From contig CAYTTY010000004.1 in NCBI GenBank assembly GCA_964440935.1, forward strand, positions 62,001 through 126,000: a stretch of 64,000 bases of DNA, given 5' to 3'. Below are positions 51,076 to 63,300 of the stretch, piece after piece. The position numbers were made by a program, and so were the translations under genes. The notes under the pieces are model-generated. The model did not search any database and was not told where the DNA came from. It saw nothing but the letters and a program-made list of their open reading frames with translations. This DNA is from WJJR01 sp964440935 (GTDB lineage: Bacteria > Zixibacteria > MSB-5A5 > WJJR01). Each line of letters begins with the position of its first letter. Position 1 is the first letter of the stretch.

Positions 51076-53997
51076 ATGAAGCGTTTTGCATTAATTACAT
51101 GCCTGGCGGCTTGTTTGGTGTTTGCGCTCGGTACCATCGCCTTCGGCGCGGATCGCGTTGAAGTGGAAAGCACGGGTGCTGGGATCAATTCACCGGTCAC
51201 TGTCGGCGTGTTCACGGAAAACGACGCCTCGACCAATTCGATCGTATGTCCGTTGGTCATTCGGTCGTTGTCGAACGGCGCCTATCCGACCACCATCGAG
51301 GCCGTGTACAATGACAACGGACGGTTGTCCTTCTCGAGCGGCGCCCTTCAAGGCGTGAAGGTTCTCAACTCGTATGAGACCGAAGACGGCGCGTGTAAGG
51401 GCGGCGACCCCGGCGGTTTCCAGACGATTGCCGAGCAAGCGGGTGCCTCTGGCACGGCGGCTGATGTCGACGTTCCGACTCCGGGTGATCCGGACGCGAT
51501 CTTGGCGTTTCGTGGGGTCATCCTGGACCCGGCGCTTGCTGCCGGTTCCGATTTCGGTGGTGAACCGTTCTTGTTTCTGAACTTCACCAACCCGAGTGAC
51601 ACCGGCTGCTATATCGTCGACACGACCTGCACGAACCCGGCGAACCACTTGGCGTTCGTGTTGGCGGCCGGCGGTCAGGTGGCTCCGGCGTTCACCGCTG
51701 GTCAGATCTGTGCGCTGCCGAACCTGTGCCCGACCGCGAGCTACGATAACGTGGCCGCCACTGTCGGTAGCCAGGCGTCGAACAGCCCGATCAATCCGGA
51801 CGATCCTGAAGGCGACCCGATTGAGTATTTCCTCGCTTCGGGTCCGGGTTCGGTCGATCAGGCAACTGGTGAGTGGACCTATACCCCCGATTGCGGCGAT
51901 CTCGCTGGCTTCACCGTTGAGATCGAAGTGACGGATAAGGGTCAGGGTGCTTGCAATACTTTCTCGTTCGACGTCACCGTCGACCCGACCCAGTTGAACA
52001 TCAGCTGCAGCAACGTGTCGGTTCTTTGGAGTGGTGCTGATGCGGCCCAGACAGTCACCGTGACCGGTGGTTGCCCGCCGTACACCTACACCGCTTCTCT
52101 CGGCACGATTGATGGCAGTGGCAACTGGTCGTACGACCAGGATTGCCAGGATGTCGGTACCGTTCCGGTCGACATCGAGGTGACCGACGACGCGGGCCAG
52201 CAGATCTCCTGCCAGTTCAACCTCGAAGTCACCAACACCGCTCCGACCTGCAGCAATCCGGTCGATCTGACCGCCCCGACGGGCGTTCCGTTCTCGATCG
52301 TGCTCGGTCCGGCGACTGATGGTGACGGCGAAGCGATCACCTACACCCTCGAGCCCGGTGCTCCGGGTTGGGTTGCGGTGAATGGCAATGAGCTCGAAGG
52401 CACGCGCCCCGGTGGCGACGATGCCCCGTACCAGGTCTGCTACAGTGGCAGCGATGGCTGCGAATCCTCGCAGATCTGCTGTGTCAACATCCTGTTCGAG
52501 TCTCCGTTCTTCGTCTGTTTTGACGACGGCGACGCCTTGAACGGCCAGGATGAGTATGTTGAGACCCTGGGTGGCCGTAATGCTCAGATTTGCGTCTGGG
52601 TTGACCCGTCCACCGGTTCGTCCGCTGGCGTTGGCGGCTTTGACTTCCTGATCTGCTACGATCAGAGTGGTCTGGTCTTCCAGAATGCCTATCGCGGTCC
52701 GGACCTCCACCCGGATTGGGAATACTTCACCTGGCGCACCGGCATGTTCGGTGGCAACTGCGGCGGTGCCTGCCCGGATGGTTTTGTCCGTCTGGTCGGT
52801 ATCACCGACATGAACAACGGTATCACTCCGGCCCCGCAGGCGTTCTCGCTGGCCGGTAGTGTCGTCTGTCTCGAGTTCTACGTGACCGACGACCAGAACT
52901 TCGTGGGTTCGTGCCTGCACGTTGGCTTCTGCAGCTACGACTGCGGCGACAACGTGATCTCGTCGAAAGACGGTAACAAGCTGTTCCTCCCGAACTCGGG
53001 TGTGACCTTGGGTCCGGACTACGACGGTGAATTCTGCATTGATGACACGAAGGACGCCGAAGCAGAGCCGTTCATCGACTTCTGCCAGGGCGCCATCTGC
53101 GTCATTCCTCCGCCGGACGATCGTGGTGACCTGAACCTTAATGGCATCCCGAACGAAATCGCGGACGCTGTTCTCTTCAGCCGTTTCTTCATCTATGGCC
53201 CGAGCGTCTGGGATCCGAATCCGGCCAACATGGAAGTCCAGGTCTTCGCGTCTGACGTGAACAACGACGGCATCGAGCTGACCGTTGCGGACCTGATTTA
53301 CCTCATTCGCATCATCACCGGCGACGCCCAGCCGTTCGACGATGAAAACGTGAATCCGAAGGTCGCTCCGTACGCGAACTCGGTTGACGTTCTCACCGAC
53401 ACCAAGGGTGGCGCTGTAACTCTGACGACCGATGCCACCGTTGAATTGGGCGGCGCGGTCCTGACCTATCGTTATTCCGATCTCACCATCGGCGAGCCGA
53501 TCACCGTTGACGGCATGACCGTCAAGGCCCGCGCTCACAACGGCGAACTCCGCGTGCTTATCGCTCCGGACATCGCCACCGGTGGTAAGGTTTCGGCCGG
53601 CACCAATGACCTGCTGACCATTCCGGTCGAAGGCAATGGTACCATCGAATTGGTCGAGTCGCAGTTTGCTGATGCGAACGGCGCGCTCCTCGAAGTCGAA
53701 GCCGCTGCGAAGCTGGTTCCGACCTCGTATGCGCTCCACCAGAACTTCCCGAACCCGTTCAACGCCGGCACGGTTATTCCGGTCACGTTGAAGGATGCTT
53801 CGGACTACACCCTGACCATTTACAACGTCGCCGGCCAGGTCGTGAAGACCTTCGCGGGCAACGCCGAAGCGGGTACGGTCAACATCCGCTGGGATGGTCG
53901 GACCAATGACGGTAGCGAAGTGGCGAGCGGTATGTACTTCTATCGCCTCGACACTCCGAGCTTCACCAACACCCGCAAGATGGTGGTGCTGAAGTAA
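51076..53997 (+). CDS. Large secreted protein with Ig-like repeats, dockerin-like loops and T9SS-type sorting domain
   Basis: 973 residues from ATG 51076 (MKRFALITCLAACLVFALGT signal peptide), preceded by GAAGGAG. Several Ig/cadherin-like domains are visible (NLCPTASYDNVAATVGSQAS...; NTAPTCSNPVDLTAPTGVPF). A cohesin-like domain with paired Cys follows (VCFDDGDALNGQDEYVETLG...). A dockerin-like calcium segment comes next (RGDLNLNGIPNEIADAVLFS; SDVNNDGIELTVADLIYLI), then a type-A sorting domain (LHQNFPNPFNAGTVIPVT ... ASGMYFYRLD ... TRKMVVLK). It is exported across both membranes and probably surface-attached. Codon use is strongly biased (GTC, GGC, CTC, AAC; almost no A-ending codons), which points to high expression and also creates a long spurious antisense frame. 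Confidence 0.85.
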   Translation: MKRFALITCLAACLVFALGTIAFGADRVEVESTGAGINSPVTVGVFTENDASTNSIVCPLVIRSLSNGAYPTTIEAVYNDNGRLSFSSGALQGVKVLNSYETEDGACKGGDPGGFQTIAEQAGASGTAADVDVPTPGDPDAILAFRGVILDPALAAGSDFGGEPFLFLNFTNPSDTGCYIVDTTCTNPANHLAFVLAAGGQVAPAFTAGQICALPNLCPTASYDNVAATVGSQASNSPINPDDPEGDPIEYFLASGPGSVDQATGEWTYTPDCGDLAGFTVEIEVTDKGQGACNTFSFDVTVDPTQLNISCSNVSVLWSGADAAQTVTVTGGCPPYTYTASLGTIDGSGNWSYDQDCQDVGTVPVDIEVTDDAGQQISCQFNLEVTNTAPTCSNPVDLTAPTGVPFSIVLGPATDGDGEAITYTLEPGAPGWVAVNGNELEGTRPGGDDAPYQVCYSGSDGCESSQICCVNILFESPFFVCFDDGDALNGQDEYVETLGGRNAQICVWVDPSTGSSAGVGGFDFLICYDQSGLVFQNAYRGPDLHPDWEYFTWRTGMFGGNCGGACPDGFVRLVGITDMNNGITPAPQAFSLAGSVVCLEFYVTDDQNFVGSCLHVGFCSYDCGDNVISSKDGNKLFLPNSGVTLGPDYDGEFCIDDTKDAEAEPFIDFCQGAICVIPPPDDRGDLNLNGIPNEIADAVLFSRFFIYGPSVWDPNPANMEVQVFASDVNNDGIELTVADLIYLIRIITGDAQPFDDENVNPKVAPYANSVDVLTDTKGGAVTLTTDATVELGGAVLTYRYSDLTIGEPITVDGMTVKARAHNGELRVLIAPDIATGGKVSAGTNDLLTIPVEGNGTIELVESQFADANGALLEVEAAAKLVPTSYALHQNFPNPFNAGTVIPVTLKDASDYTLTIYNVAGQVVKTFAGNAEAGTVNIRWDGRTNDGSEVASGMYFYRLDTPSFTNTRKMVVLK

Positions 53998-54724
53998 TCA
54001 CCTTTGTTGGTGGCAATAACGCAGCCTCGGAGGGGTACCAATCCCCTCCGAGGCTCGCTTCGGAAAGAGACGATAGCCGGAAGCGAAAGGAGGGATACGG
54101 AGCTGACCCAGATGTGATCGGATTGAGCGAACTAACACGAAGAGATGACACGACTAATGTTGAGACGTAGCGTTCCCCGCCGACACACCCCGCCTTGGGT
54201 GTCATGTTTTTGCCGCGACGGGGGCGTTTTTTTGATGAAGAGTGTTATATTAGAACTTTGAAGACTTTGTTTAAATCATTGGACCCGAAGAGAAAACTGA
54301 TGGACGCAGAACATCACCACTGTATCAAAGGAGGACCGTAAGCGAAGCGCTGGACGTCGACACCAAGGACGGACGGTGTGATTGGAGATTTCCCCGCCAC
54401 TCCAACTCGTACCACGCGACCCGCATAGTACCTTAGTTACCCGCGATTGGTTTGAACGACCGTGGCCCACAGGACGGGCACTCAGTTTGCGTTTAGACCC
54501 CAACGGACCGGCAGCCCCGACTCCGCGGCAGCGGCTCCGTCCCGATCCCCGACCGGCCCCTAAGCCGTTTTGGGACCGGGGATTGACAGGATGACACGAT
54601 GCCCGGAGAGCGGCCCGCCGGCCGGACAACTGGCGACGCCTGAATGTCGCCCGCTTTCGCAGAGGTGAAAACTATGCAGATGGTTGCACACGACATGAAA
54701 ACGACCCGGAAGGGAGTTTTGGCG
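53998..54724. other. Intergenic region with probable terminators
   Basis: A perfect 12-bp stem GCCTCGGAGGGG (54024-54035) / CCCCTCCGAGGC (54043-54054) follows the secreted-protein gene by 26 bases and probably ends its transcript, though the T-run is weak. A second hairpin ACACCC/GGGTGT (54185-54202) is followed by CATGTTTTT. The remaining ~450 bases are the leader of the next gene; no other gene is supported. Confidence 0.6.
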
Positions 54725-57334
54725 ATGGCTGACAGACGGCCGATGTTGGATAAGGGGGATAGACACTTGCACGGATACGTCCATACCCGTCGGATCCGCG
54801 CGATCCGGCGCCGCATGCTCGGTCTGGCGCTATTGCTGGCGGTCGGCGCACTGTTGCTGCTCCCGGCGACCGACGCCTCGGCGCAGACGCCGTCGGAACT
54901 GGATACGTTGCGTATTGAGCCGATTTCTCCCGTTGCACCGGGGGACACATTTTTCGTCGAGTTCTATATCCGCAACATTGACACACTGGGAGCCATCAGC
55001 TTCCGGGTTGAGTTCGACGAGACTGCAATCGAACCATTGACAGATACAGTCGACTCACAGATCAACACGGAACCTGTGGAACAGCCGCGAGGACTGTTCA
55101 CGTTAGCCGACACCTATGGTGGGTCACTCCCCGAACCAGGGGTGTTGACGTGGGCCTTCATCGACTTCGACTTAAACCCCAACGATTACTGGACGCCATA
55201 CGCTGGGACCATGATCCGCATGCGGTGGCTGGTCAAAAGTGCGGCCACATCACAAACCACCTCGATCCAGTTTGTTAATGACCCCGATTTTCCGAATTCG
55301 AACAACATTTTCGGTGACATCTCGGGTTTGAAGCTCATTCGACCAACGCTGATCGGGCGCACAATTACGGTTAGTTCGGAGATCGCGGGAGCGCCGATCA
55401 TCGAAAACTGCCCGTCGAACTTCACGATCGCCCAGGGTAATCTGGCACAGTTCTCGATCACAGCGACCGATCCCAATAGTGACGATCTTGAATTGCAGGC
55501 AAGCAATCTGCCGGCGGGGGCGACCTTTAGTCCCGCGAACCCCGTGGCCGGAAACACATCGGTGACGGGAACCTTCAGTTGGATTCCATCGACGTCACAA
55601 GTGGGTGATTTCACCGTTAGCTTCCGTGCGACGGACAGCCCGGGCGGCAATAGCAGCCCCTTCTGCAATGTCACCATCACGGTCAGCGATGAGGTGGTTG
55701 GCAGCCCGCCACAGGTGACGTGTCAGGCCAGTACCGTCAATGTTGATCAGGGTCAATTGGTCGAGTTTACCATCAATGCCACGGATGCCGACAACGATGT
55801 GATGACGTTTACGGCGCAGAACCTGCCGACCGGTGCGGAGTTGACACCGGCGTTGCCGATCACCAGCACTGGCCCACTCAATACGACCTTCCGATGGACA
55901 CCGTCATTTTCGCAGTCTGGTTCCTTTACGGTGACATTCCAGGCGACTGACACGGACGGCAACACCGGGTCGTGTAACACCTCGATCTTTGTCAATGAGG
56001 TTCAGAAGGATCAGTTGTTCTCGACCTCATCGCCGGGACAGAAGCCCCAGGGCGGTGTGCCGGGGACACCGAACGTCGTTGTTCCAATCGACTTTGTCAA
56101 TGTCAATGAGTCATTCGGTATTCAGTTCGATTTCATTTACGACCCCACGATCTTCACGCCGACGCAATTGCAGGTGACGGACCGTCTGGCCGGATTCCAG
56201 ATCTACGATGATATGGGTGAGACGCCGGGACGGATTCGTATCGTGGCATTCGATTTGTCCGGTAATCCCATTGCGATGGGATCGTCGTCGGTGTTGTTCA
56301 ACGTCGTCGGCAACATGGTGGATGGGACCACGCCGGGATCGTATCCGATCACTTTTGAGAATGCGTGGGAGTCGATCAGTTCCGATCCGGATGAGCCGTC
56401 GGTGTCACTGGCGACGTCCGACGGTGTCATTATGGTCGACTACCTTGGCGACGCGAACCTCGATACCCGTATCGATGTCGGCGATATCGTGGCGATTGTC
56501 GGTAATATTCTCGGCGATCATTCGTTCACGCTGCGGCAATTTGTCGCGGGTGACGTGATTGTCGACGCGACGCTCGACGTCTTTGACCTCCAAGGCATCA
56601 TTAACTTGATCTTTGGCGATCCAATCAGCCCGACGCCGAATACACCGAGCGGCGGCGGTCCGGCCAAAGTTGAGTTTGTCTACCAGCCGAACGACGGGCC
56701 GTATGGCTCCTATCATCTGATCACCGACGCGCCGGTCGACATTGCCGGGGCGCAGGCGGCGATGCTGTACGATTCGAAGTCGGTGACGCTCGGTGCGCCC
56801 GAACCGTTGGCGGCGGCCTCCGGCATGGATGTCCGTTATCGCGACCATCAACGGGGCGCGATGATGGCGCTGATGATCGATCCGACCAACCAGGCGCGGA
56901 TCCCGGTGGGACGCAATGACGTGATGCGCATTCCGGTGCTGGCATCAGCCAATGAGCAGCCGGTGGTGCGGCTCAAAGAGCTGAAGCTGGCGGCATCGGA
57001 TGCCGGCAAGATCGAAGTCGAAAGCGCCAGTGCCGTGCCGCGCACGTTTACGCTGCACCAGAATTACCCAAATCCGTTTAACCCGTCGACGACGATTGCG
57101 TTTACGATTCGCGGCGGGGATCAGTTTACACCGGTGGACGCCACACTGGAAGTGTTCAACGTGCTCGGGCAACGTGTGGCAACGCTGTTACAGGATCGTT
57201 TGGAACCCGGCCGCTATGAATTCCAATGGGATGGGACCGACCGGTCCGGCCGTTCGATGGCGAGTGGCTTGTATTTCTATCGTCTCAAGGCCGGGGGACA
57301 AGAAGAGACGCGGAAGATGGTATTGCTGAAGTAA
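54725..57334 (+). CDS. Secreted cohesin/Ig-repeat protein with dockerin loops and T9SS-type sorting domain
   Basis: About 869 residues from ATG 54725 (AGGGAG upstream; in-frame ATGs also at 54644 and 54674). The signal peptide follows an Arg-rich n-region (RRIRAIRRRMLGLALLLAVG...DASAQ). Domains in order: cohesin-like (LDTLRIEPISPVAPGDTFFV); two cadherin-like Ig domains (NFTIAQGNLAQFSITATDPN; TVNVDQGQLVEFTINATDAD); a second cohesin-like domain (NVVVPIDFVNVNESFGIQFD); dockerin-like loops (GDANLDTRIDVGDIVAIVGN; VIVDATLDVFDLQGIINLIF); and a C-terminal sorting domain (LHQNYPNPFNPSTTIAFTI ... ASGLYFYRLKAGG ... TRKMVLLK). A surface or extracellular structural/adhesion role is inferred. Same design as the preceding gene. 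Confidence 0.85.
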   Translation: MADRRPMLDKGDRHLHGYVHTRRIRAIRRRMLGLALLLAVGALLLLPATDASAQTPSELDTLRIEPISPVAPGDTFFVEFYIRNIDTLGAISFRVEFDETAIEPLTDTVDSQINTEPVEQPRGLFTLADTYGGSLPEPGVLTWAFIDFDLNPNDYWTPYAGTMIRMRWLVKSAATSQTTSIQFVNDPDFPNSNNIFGDISGLKLIRPTLIGRTITVSSEIAGAPIIENCPSNFTIAQGNLAQFSITATDPNSDDLELQASNLPAGATFSPANPVAGNTSVTGTFSWIPSTSQVGDFTVSFRATDSPGGNSSPFCNVTITVSDEVVGSPPQVTCQASTVNVDQGQLVEFTINATDADNDVMTFTAQNLPTGAELTPALPITSTGPLNTTFRWTPSFSQSGSFTVTFQATDTDGNTGSCNTSIFVNEVQKDQLFSTSSPGQKPQGGVPGTPNVVVPIDFVNVNESFGIQFDFIYDPTIFTPTQLQVTDRLAGFQIYDDMGETPGRIRIVAFDLSGNPIAMGSSSVLFNVVGNMVDGTTPGSYPITFENAWESISSDPDEPSVSLATSDGVIMVDYLGDANLDTRIDVGDIVAIVGNILGDHSFTLRQFVAGDVIVDATLDVFDLQGIINLIFGDPISPTPNTPSGGGPAKVEFVYQPNDGPYGSYHLITDAPVDIAGAQAAMLYDSKSVTLGAPEPLAAASGMDVRYRDHQRGAMMALMIDPTNQARIPVGRNDVMRIPVLASANEQPVVRLKELKLAASDAGKIEVESASAVPRTFTLHQNYPNPFNPSTTIAFTIRGGDQFTPVDATLEVFNVLGQRVATLLQDRLEPGRYEFQWDGTDRSGRSMASGLYFYRLKAGGQEETRKMVLLK

Positions 57335-57370
57335 CGACTCTGACGCGGTACTGACGTTCAGGAGGTGTCA

Positions 57371-60300
57371 ATGCGTGCCCCCCGAGCACGGTGGCAAGTA
57401 CAACGGTTACATATTGCAGTGATTCTGGCTGCAGCTGTCATGGCGGCTGTCTTTCCCATGACGGCCAGAGCGCAGCTTCAGGCGGAAACGCTGTATGTCA
57501 ATACGTCAGCCAGCGGCCAAGGCATCACCTCAGAGTCGAACAGCCATGGTGCGCCTGATGGGAATGTCGCCTACATCAGTGGGAATTTGGCGAATGGGGA
57601 AACCTGGACTTTTGACTTTGATGCCACGTCTCAGAGTACGGTCTCCATTGATTCAGCCAGGATACTAGTCTCCCATTATCAATCGGGCTGGATAGAAGAT
57701 TCGCTGGTACTGGAGTACTATGACGGAACATCGTTTATCCCGTTCGAGGAATTTGCGAATATTCCAACATCGCTTTCCACGACCGGTCCGTACACGGCTG
57801 CCAATATAACATCGGGCAGCCAGCTGGATGGATTCCAGGTCCAAATGCGGGGGGTGCTGAAGATTGGTCCGGGACGCCCCGATGGAATTACTTATTACGT
57901 TGATGCGATTCAACTGCAGGTGTTCTATGCGGGCACGGGCAATAATGCGCCGGTGTTAACGGCGATTGGGGCTCAGTCAGTCGATGAAGGTCAGAACCTG
58001 AACATCGGCATCACCGGCAGCGATGCCGATGGCGATAGCCTGATCCTGAGTGCGGAGAACGTCCCAACAAATGCGACGTTCACCGACAACTTCGACGGCA
58101 CCGGGACGTTTGACTTCACGCCCGATTTCACGCAGGCGGGTGTCTATAATGTGACGTTTATCGTCAGTGACGGTGCGTTGGCAGATACGGAGATCGTCGC
58201 GATCACCGTTAATGATGTGAATCGCGCCCCGACCCTCGCGTCCATTGGTTCGCAGTCAGTCGATGAGAATCAGAATCTGAATTTCGGTGTCAGCGGCAGC
58301 GATGCCGATGGCGACAGCCTGATCCTGAGTGCGGAGAACGTCCCGACTAATGCGACGTTCACCGACAACTTCGACGGCACCGGGACGTTTGACTTCACGC
58401 CCGATTTCACGCAGGCGGGTGTCTACAATGTGACGTTTATCGTCAGTGATGGTGCGCTGGCGGACACGGAGATCGTCGCGATCACCGTTAATGATGTGAA
58501 TCGGGCGCCGACCCTCGCGTCCATTGGTTCGCAGTCAGTCGATGAAGGTCAGAACCTGAACATCGGCATCACCGGCAGCGATGCCGATGGCGACAGCGTC
58601 ATCCTGAGTGCGGAGAACGTCCCGACTAATGCCAGTTTCACGGACAACTTCGATGGCACGGGAACGTTTGACTTCACGCCTGATTTCACGCAGGCGGGTG
58701 TCTACAATGTGACGTTTATCGCCAGTGATGGTGCGCTGGCGGACACGGAGATCGTCGCGATCACCGTTAATGATGTGAATCGGGCGCCGACCCTCGCGTC
58801 CATTGGTTCGCAGTCAGTCGATGAGAATCAGAATCTGAATTTCGGTGTCAGCGGCAGCGATGCCGATGGCGATAGCCTGATCCTGAGTGCGGAGAACGTC
58901 CCGACTAATGCCAGTTTCACGGACAACTTCGACGGCACCGGGACGTTTGACTTCACGCCCGATTTCACGCAGGCGGGTGTCTATAATGTGACGTTTATCG
59001 TCAGTGACGGTGCGTTGGCAGATACGGAGATCGTCGCGATCACCGTTAATGATGTGAATCGCGCCCCGACCCTCGCGTCCATTGGTTCGCAGTCAGTCGA
59101 TGAGAATCAGAATCTGAATTTCGGTGTCAGCGGCAGCGATGCCGATGGCGATAGCCTGATCCTGAGTGCGGAGAACGTCCCGACTAATGCCAGTTTCACG
59201 GACAACTTCGATGGCACGGGAACGTTTGACTTCACGCCTGATTTCACGCAGGCGGGTGTCTATAATGTGACGTTTATCGTCAGTGACGGTGCGTTGGCAG
59301 ATACGGAGATCGTCGCGATCACCGTTAATGATGTGAATCGCGCCCCGACCCTCGCGTCCATCGGCGCGAAGTCAGTCAACGAAGGCCAGAATCTGAATTT
59401 CATGACCAGCGCTTCCGATCCGGATGGCGACTCACTCATCTGGAGTGCTGAAAACCTCCCGGCCAATGCCACCTTTGCAGACCAGTACGACGGAACAGGA
59501 ATATTCAACTTCAATCCCGACTACACTCAAGCCGGTGTTTATAATGTGACGTTCATCGTGAGTGATGGAGCGCTGGCCGATACGGAGACTGTAGAAATAA
59601 CGGCCGAGGATGTGGATCAGGCGCCCGTATTGGACCCGATCGGTGACCAATCGGTTGATGAAAATCAGAACCTGAACTTCGGCATCAGTGCGAGCGATGC
59701 CGATGGGGACAGCATTGTGTTGTCCGCGGAGAACATTCCGGCCAACGCCACGTTCACCGACAACTTCGACGGTACCGGCACCTTCGACTTCAATCCTGAT
59801 TTCATGCAGGCTGGTGTCTACAGCGTGCGCTTTATCGCCACGGCGGGTGGATTGGCCGACACCGAATTGGTGGGTATTACGGTCAACGATGTAAATCGCG
59901 CACCGGCCCTCGCGTCTATCGGGTCGCAATCGGTGGACGAAGGGCAAAATCTGAATTTTGGTACGAGCGCCTCTGATTTGGATGGCGATTCGTTGATCCT
60001 GAGTGCCGAGAATCTCCCGGCCAACGCCACGTATAGCGATAACTTCGACGGGACCGGGACATTTGACTTCAATCCCGACTTCACACAGGCGGGTGTCTAT
60101 AATGTGTCGTTTATCGCCAGTGATGGTGCGCTGGCGGATACGGAACTCGTTGCCATTACAGTCAATGATGTGAACCAGGCGCCGGTGCTGGCATCGATTG
60201 GGTCACAGAGCGTTGACGAGGGCCAGAATCTGAATTTCGGTGTTAGTGCGTCAGACTTTGACAACGACAGCCTCATTCTGAGTGCCGAGAACATCCCGAC

Positions 60301-63300
60301 GAACGCGACATTTACCGACAACTTCGATGGCACCGGGACGTTCGATTTCAATCCCGATTTCACGCAGGCGGGTGTTTACAATGTGACATTCATTGCCAGT
60401 GATGGTGCCTTGGCGGATACGGAACTCGTGGCCATTACAGTCAATGATGTGAACCAGGCACCGGTACTGGCATCGATCGGGTCGAAGAGCGTTGATGAAG
60501 GGCAGAATCTCAACTTCGGCGTCAGCGGTTCGGATCCGGATGGCGACAGTGTTATTCTCAGCGCGGACAATATCCCGGCAAACGCGACGTTTAGCGACAA
60601 CTTCGATGGCACGGGGAGCTTCGACTTCACACCCGACTTCTCGCAGGCGGGTGTTTACAATGTGTCGTTCATCGTCAGTGATGGTGCGCTGGCCGATACG
60701 GAGATCGTGGCCATTACGGTCAATGATGTGAATCGCGCGCCGACCCTGGCAAACATCGGTTCACAGACCATCGATGAAGGGCAGAACCTGAACTTTGGCG
60801 TCAGTGGGTCCGATCCCGATGGCGACAGTCTGATTTTCTTCGCAGAGAATGTCCCGGCCAATGCGACGTTTACTGATAACTTTGACGGCACGGGCACCTT
60901 CGACTTCACACCCGACTTCTCGCAGGCGGGTGTTTACAATGTGTCGTTCATCGTCAGTGACGGTGAACTGGCGGACACGGAGATCGTCGCGATCACGGTC
61001 AATAATATCAACCAGGCGCCGGTACTGGCGTCGATTGGATCGCAGACCTTTGATGAGGGCCAGAATCTGAACTTTGGAGTCAGTGGCAGTGATGCCGATG
61101 GTGACAGCCTGATCCTGAGTGCCGAGAACATCCCGACGAACGCGACATTCACGGATAACTTTGACGGCACCGGGACGTTTGACTTCACTCCCGATTTCTC
61201 ACAGGCGGGTGTTTATAATGTGACGTTTATCGCCACTGACGGCGCGCTGGCGGACACGGAGATCGTGGCGATTACGGTCAACGATGTGAACCGCGCACCG
61301 ACGCTCGCGTCTATCGGGTCGCAATCGGTGGACGAAGGCCAGAACCTCAACTTCGGTGTCAGTGGCAGTGATGCCGATGGTGACAGCCTGATCCTGAGTG
61401 CGGAGAACATTCCGACGAACGCGACATTCACAGACAACTTCGACGGCACCGGCACCTTCGATTTCAATCCCGATTTCACGCAAGCGGGTGTTTACAATGT
61501 GGCGTTCATCGCCAGTGACGGTGCCTTGGCCGACACGGAGATCGTGGCCATTACGGTCAACGATGTGAATCAAGCACCGACCCTGGCAAACATCGGTTCA
61601 CAGACCGTCGATGAAGGGCAGAACTTGAACTTTGGCGTCAGTAGTTCCGATCCCGACGGCGATAGTCTGATTTTCTCCGCAGAGAATGTCCCGGCCAATG
61701 CGACATTCACTGATAACTTTGACGGCACGGGGACCTTCGACTTCACACCCGATTTCTCGCAGGCGGGTGTTTACAATGTGACGTTTATCGCCACTGACGG
61801 TGCGCTGGCAGACACGGAGATCGTGGCCATTACGGTCAATGACGTCAACCAGGCACCGGTACTGGCGTCGATCGGGTCGAAATCAGTCGATGAAGGCCAG
61901 AACCTCAACTTCGGTGTCAGTGCCTCGGACGTCGACAACGACAGCTTGGTGTTAACCGCAGAGAATGTCCCGGCCAACGCGACATTCACAGACAACTTCG
62001 ACGGCACCGGCACCTTCGATTTCAATCCCGATTTCACCCAGGCGGGTGTTTACAATGTGTCGTTCATCGTCAGTGACGGTGAACTGGCGGACACGGAGAT
62101 CGTCGCGATCACAGTCAATGACGTCAACCAGGGACCGGTGCTGGCAGCGATCGGGTCAAAGACGGTTGACGAAGGCCAGAATCTGAACTTCGGCATCAGC
62201 GCGTCGGATTTCGACAATGACAGCCTGATTCTCAGCGCTGAGAATGTTCCCACAAATGCAACGTTTACCGACAATTTCGATGGTACTGGGACATTTGACT
62301 TTAGTCCGGACTTCACTCAAGCCGGTATTTACAACGTGACCTTTATCGTCAGTGACGGTGCCTTGGTCGACACGGAGATCGTCGCGATTACGGTTAACGA
62401 TGTCAACGTCGCGCCGGAGCTGGCGTCGATTGGATCCAAGACGGTTGATGAAGGTCAGACTCTGAATTTTGGTGTCAGTGCTTCGGATCTGGACAATGAC
62501 AGTCTGATCCTGTCGGCGGAGAACATTCCGGTCAATGCCACGTTCACCGACAATTTCGACGGTACCGGCACCTTCGATTTCAATCCGGACTTCACGCAGT
62601 CGGGTGTTTACAATGTCCGGTTCATTGCCAGTGATGGTGCCCTGGCCGACACCGAGCTTGTCGAGATTACCGTCAACCACATCAGTCAACCGCCGACGCT
62701 GAATGCAATTGGGTCGAAGACGGTTGATGAGGGCGACACTCTGAACTTTGGCGTGAGTGGCTCCGATCCCGACGGCGACAGCCTGATCTTGACCGCCGAA
62801 GACGTTCCGGCCAATGCGACGTTCACGGACAACCTCGACGGTACAGGCACTTTTGATTTCACACCGGACTTTTCTCAAGCTGGTGTCTACAACGTCCGGT
62901 TCATCGTCTCTGATGGTGGGTTGGCCGATACTGAGTTGGTGGCGATTACCGTCAACGATGTCAACCGGGCGCCGACATTGGCGACCATCGGCTCGCAGTC
63001 GGTTGACGAGGGCCAGAGCCTGAACGTTGGTGTCAGTGGTTCCGATCCGGACGGCGACAGTCTGATACTGAGTGCCGAAAACGTTCCGGCAAATGCCACG
63101 TTTACGGACAACTTCGACGGTACCGGCACGTTTGACTTCGCGCCCGACTTCTCACAGGCGGGTGTATACAATGTGACGTTCATCGCCAGTGACGGCGTAT
63201 TGTCCGATACGGAGATCGTGGCGATCACAGTCAACGATGTGAATCAAGCGCCGGTATTGGCGTCGATTGGATCGCAGACCGTTGATGAGGGCCAGAATCT

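Noticed and set aside
51190..53739. Open frame of 849 codons on the minus strand opposite the secreted-protein gene
   Set aside because: The plus-strand gene has a signal peptide, domains and sorting tail. The antisense frame is a by-product of its biased codons and has no domain, ribosome site or signal.
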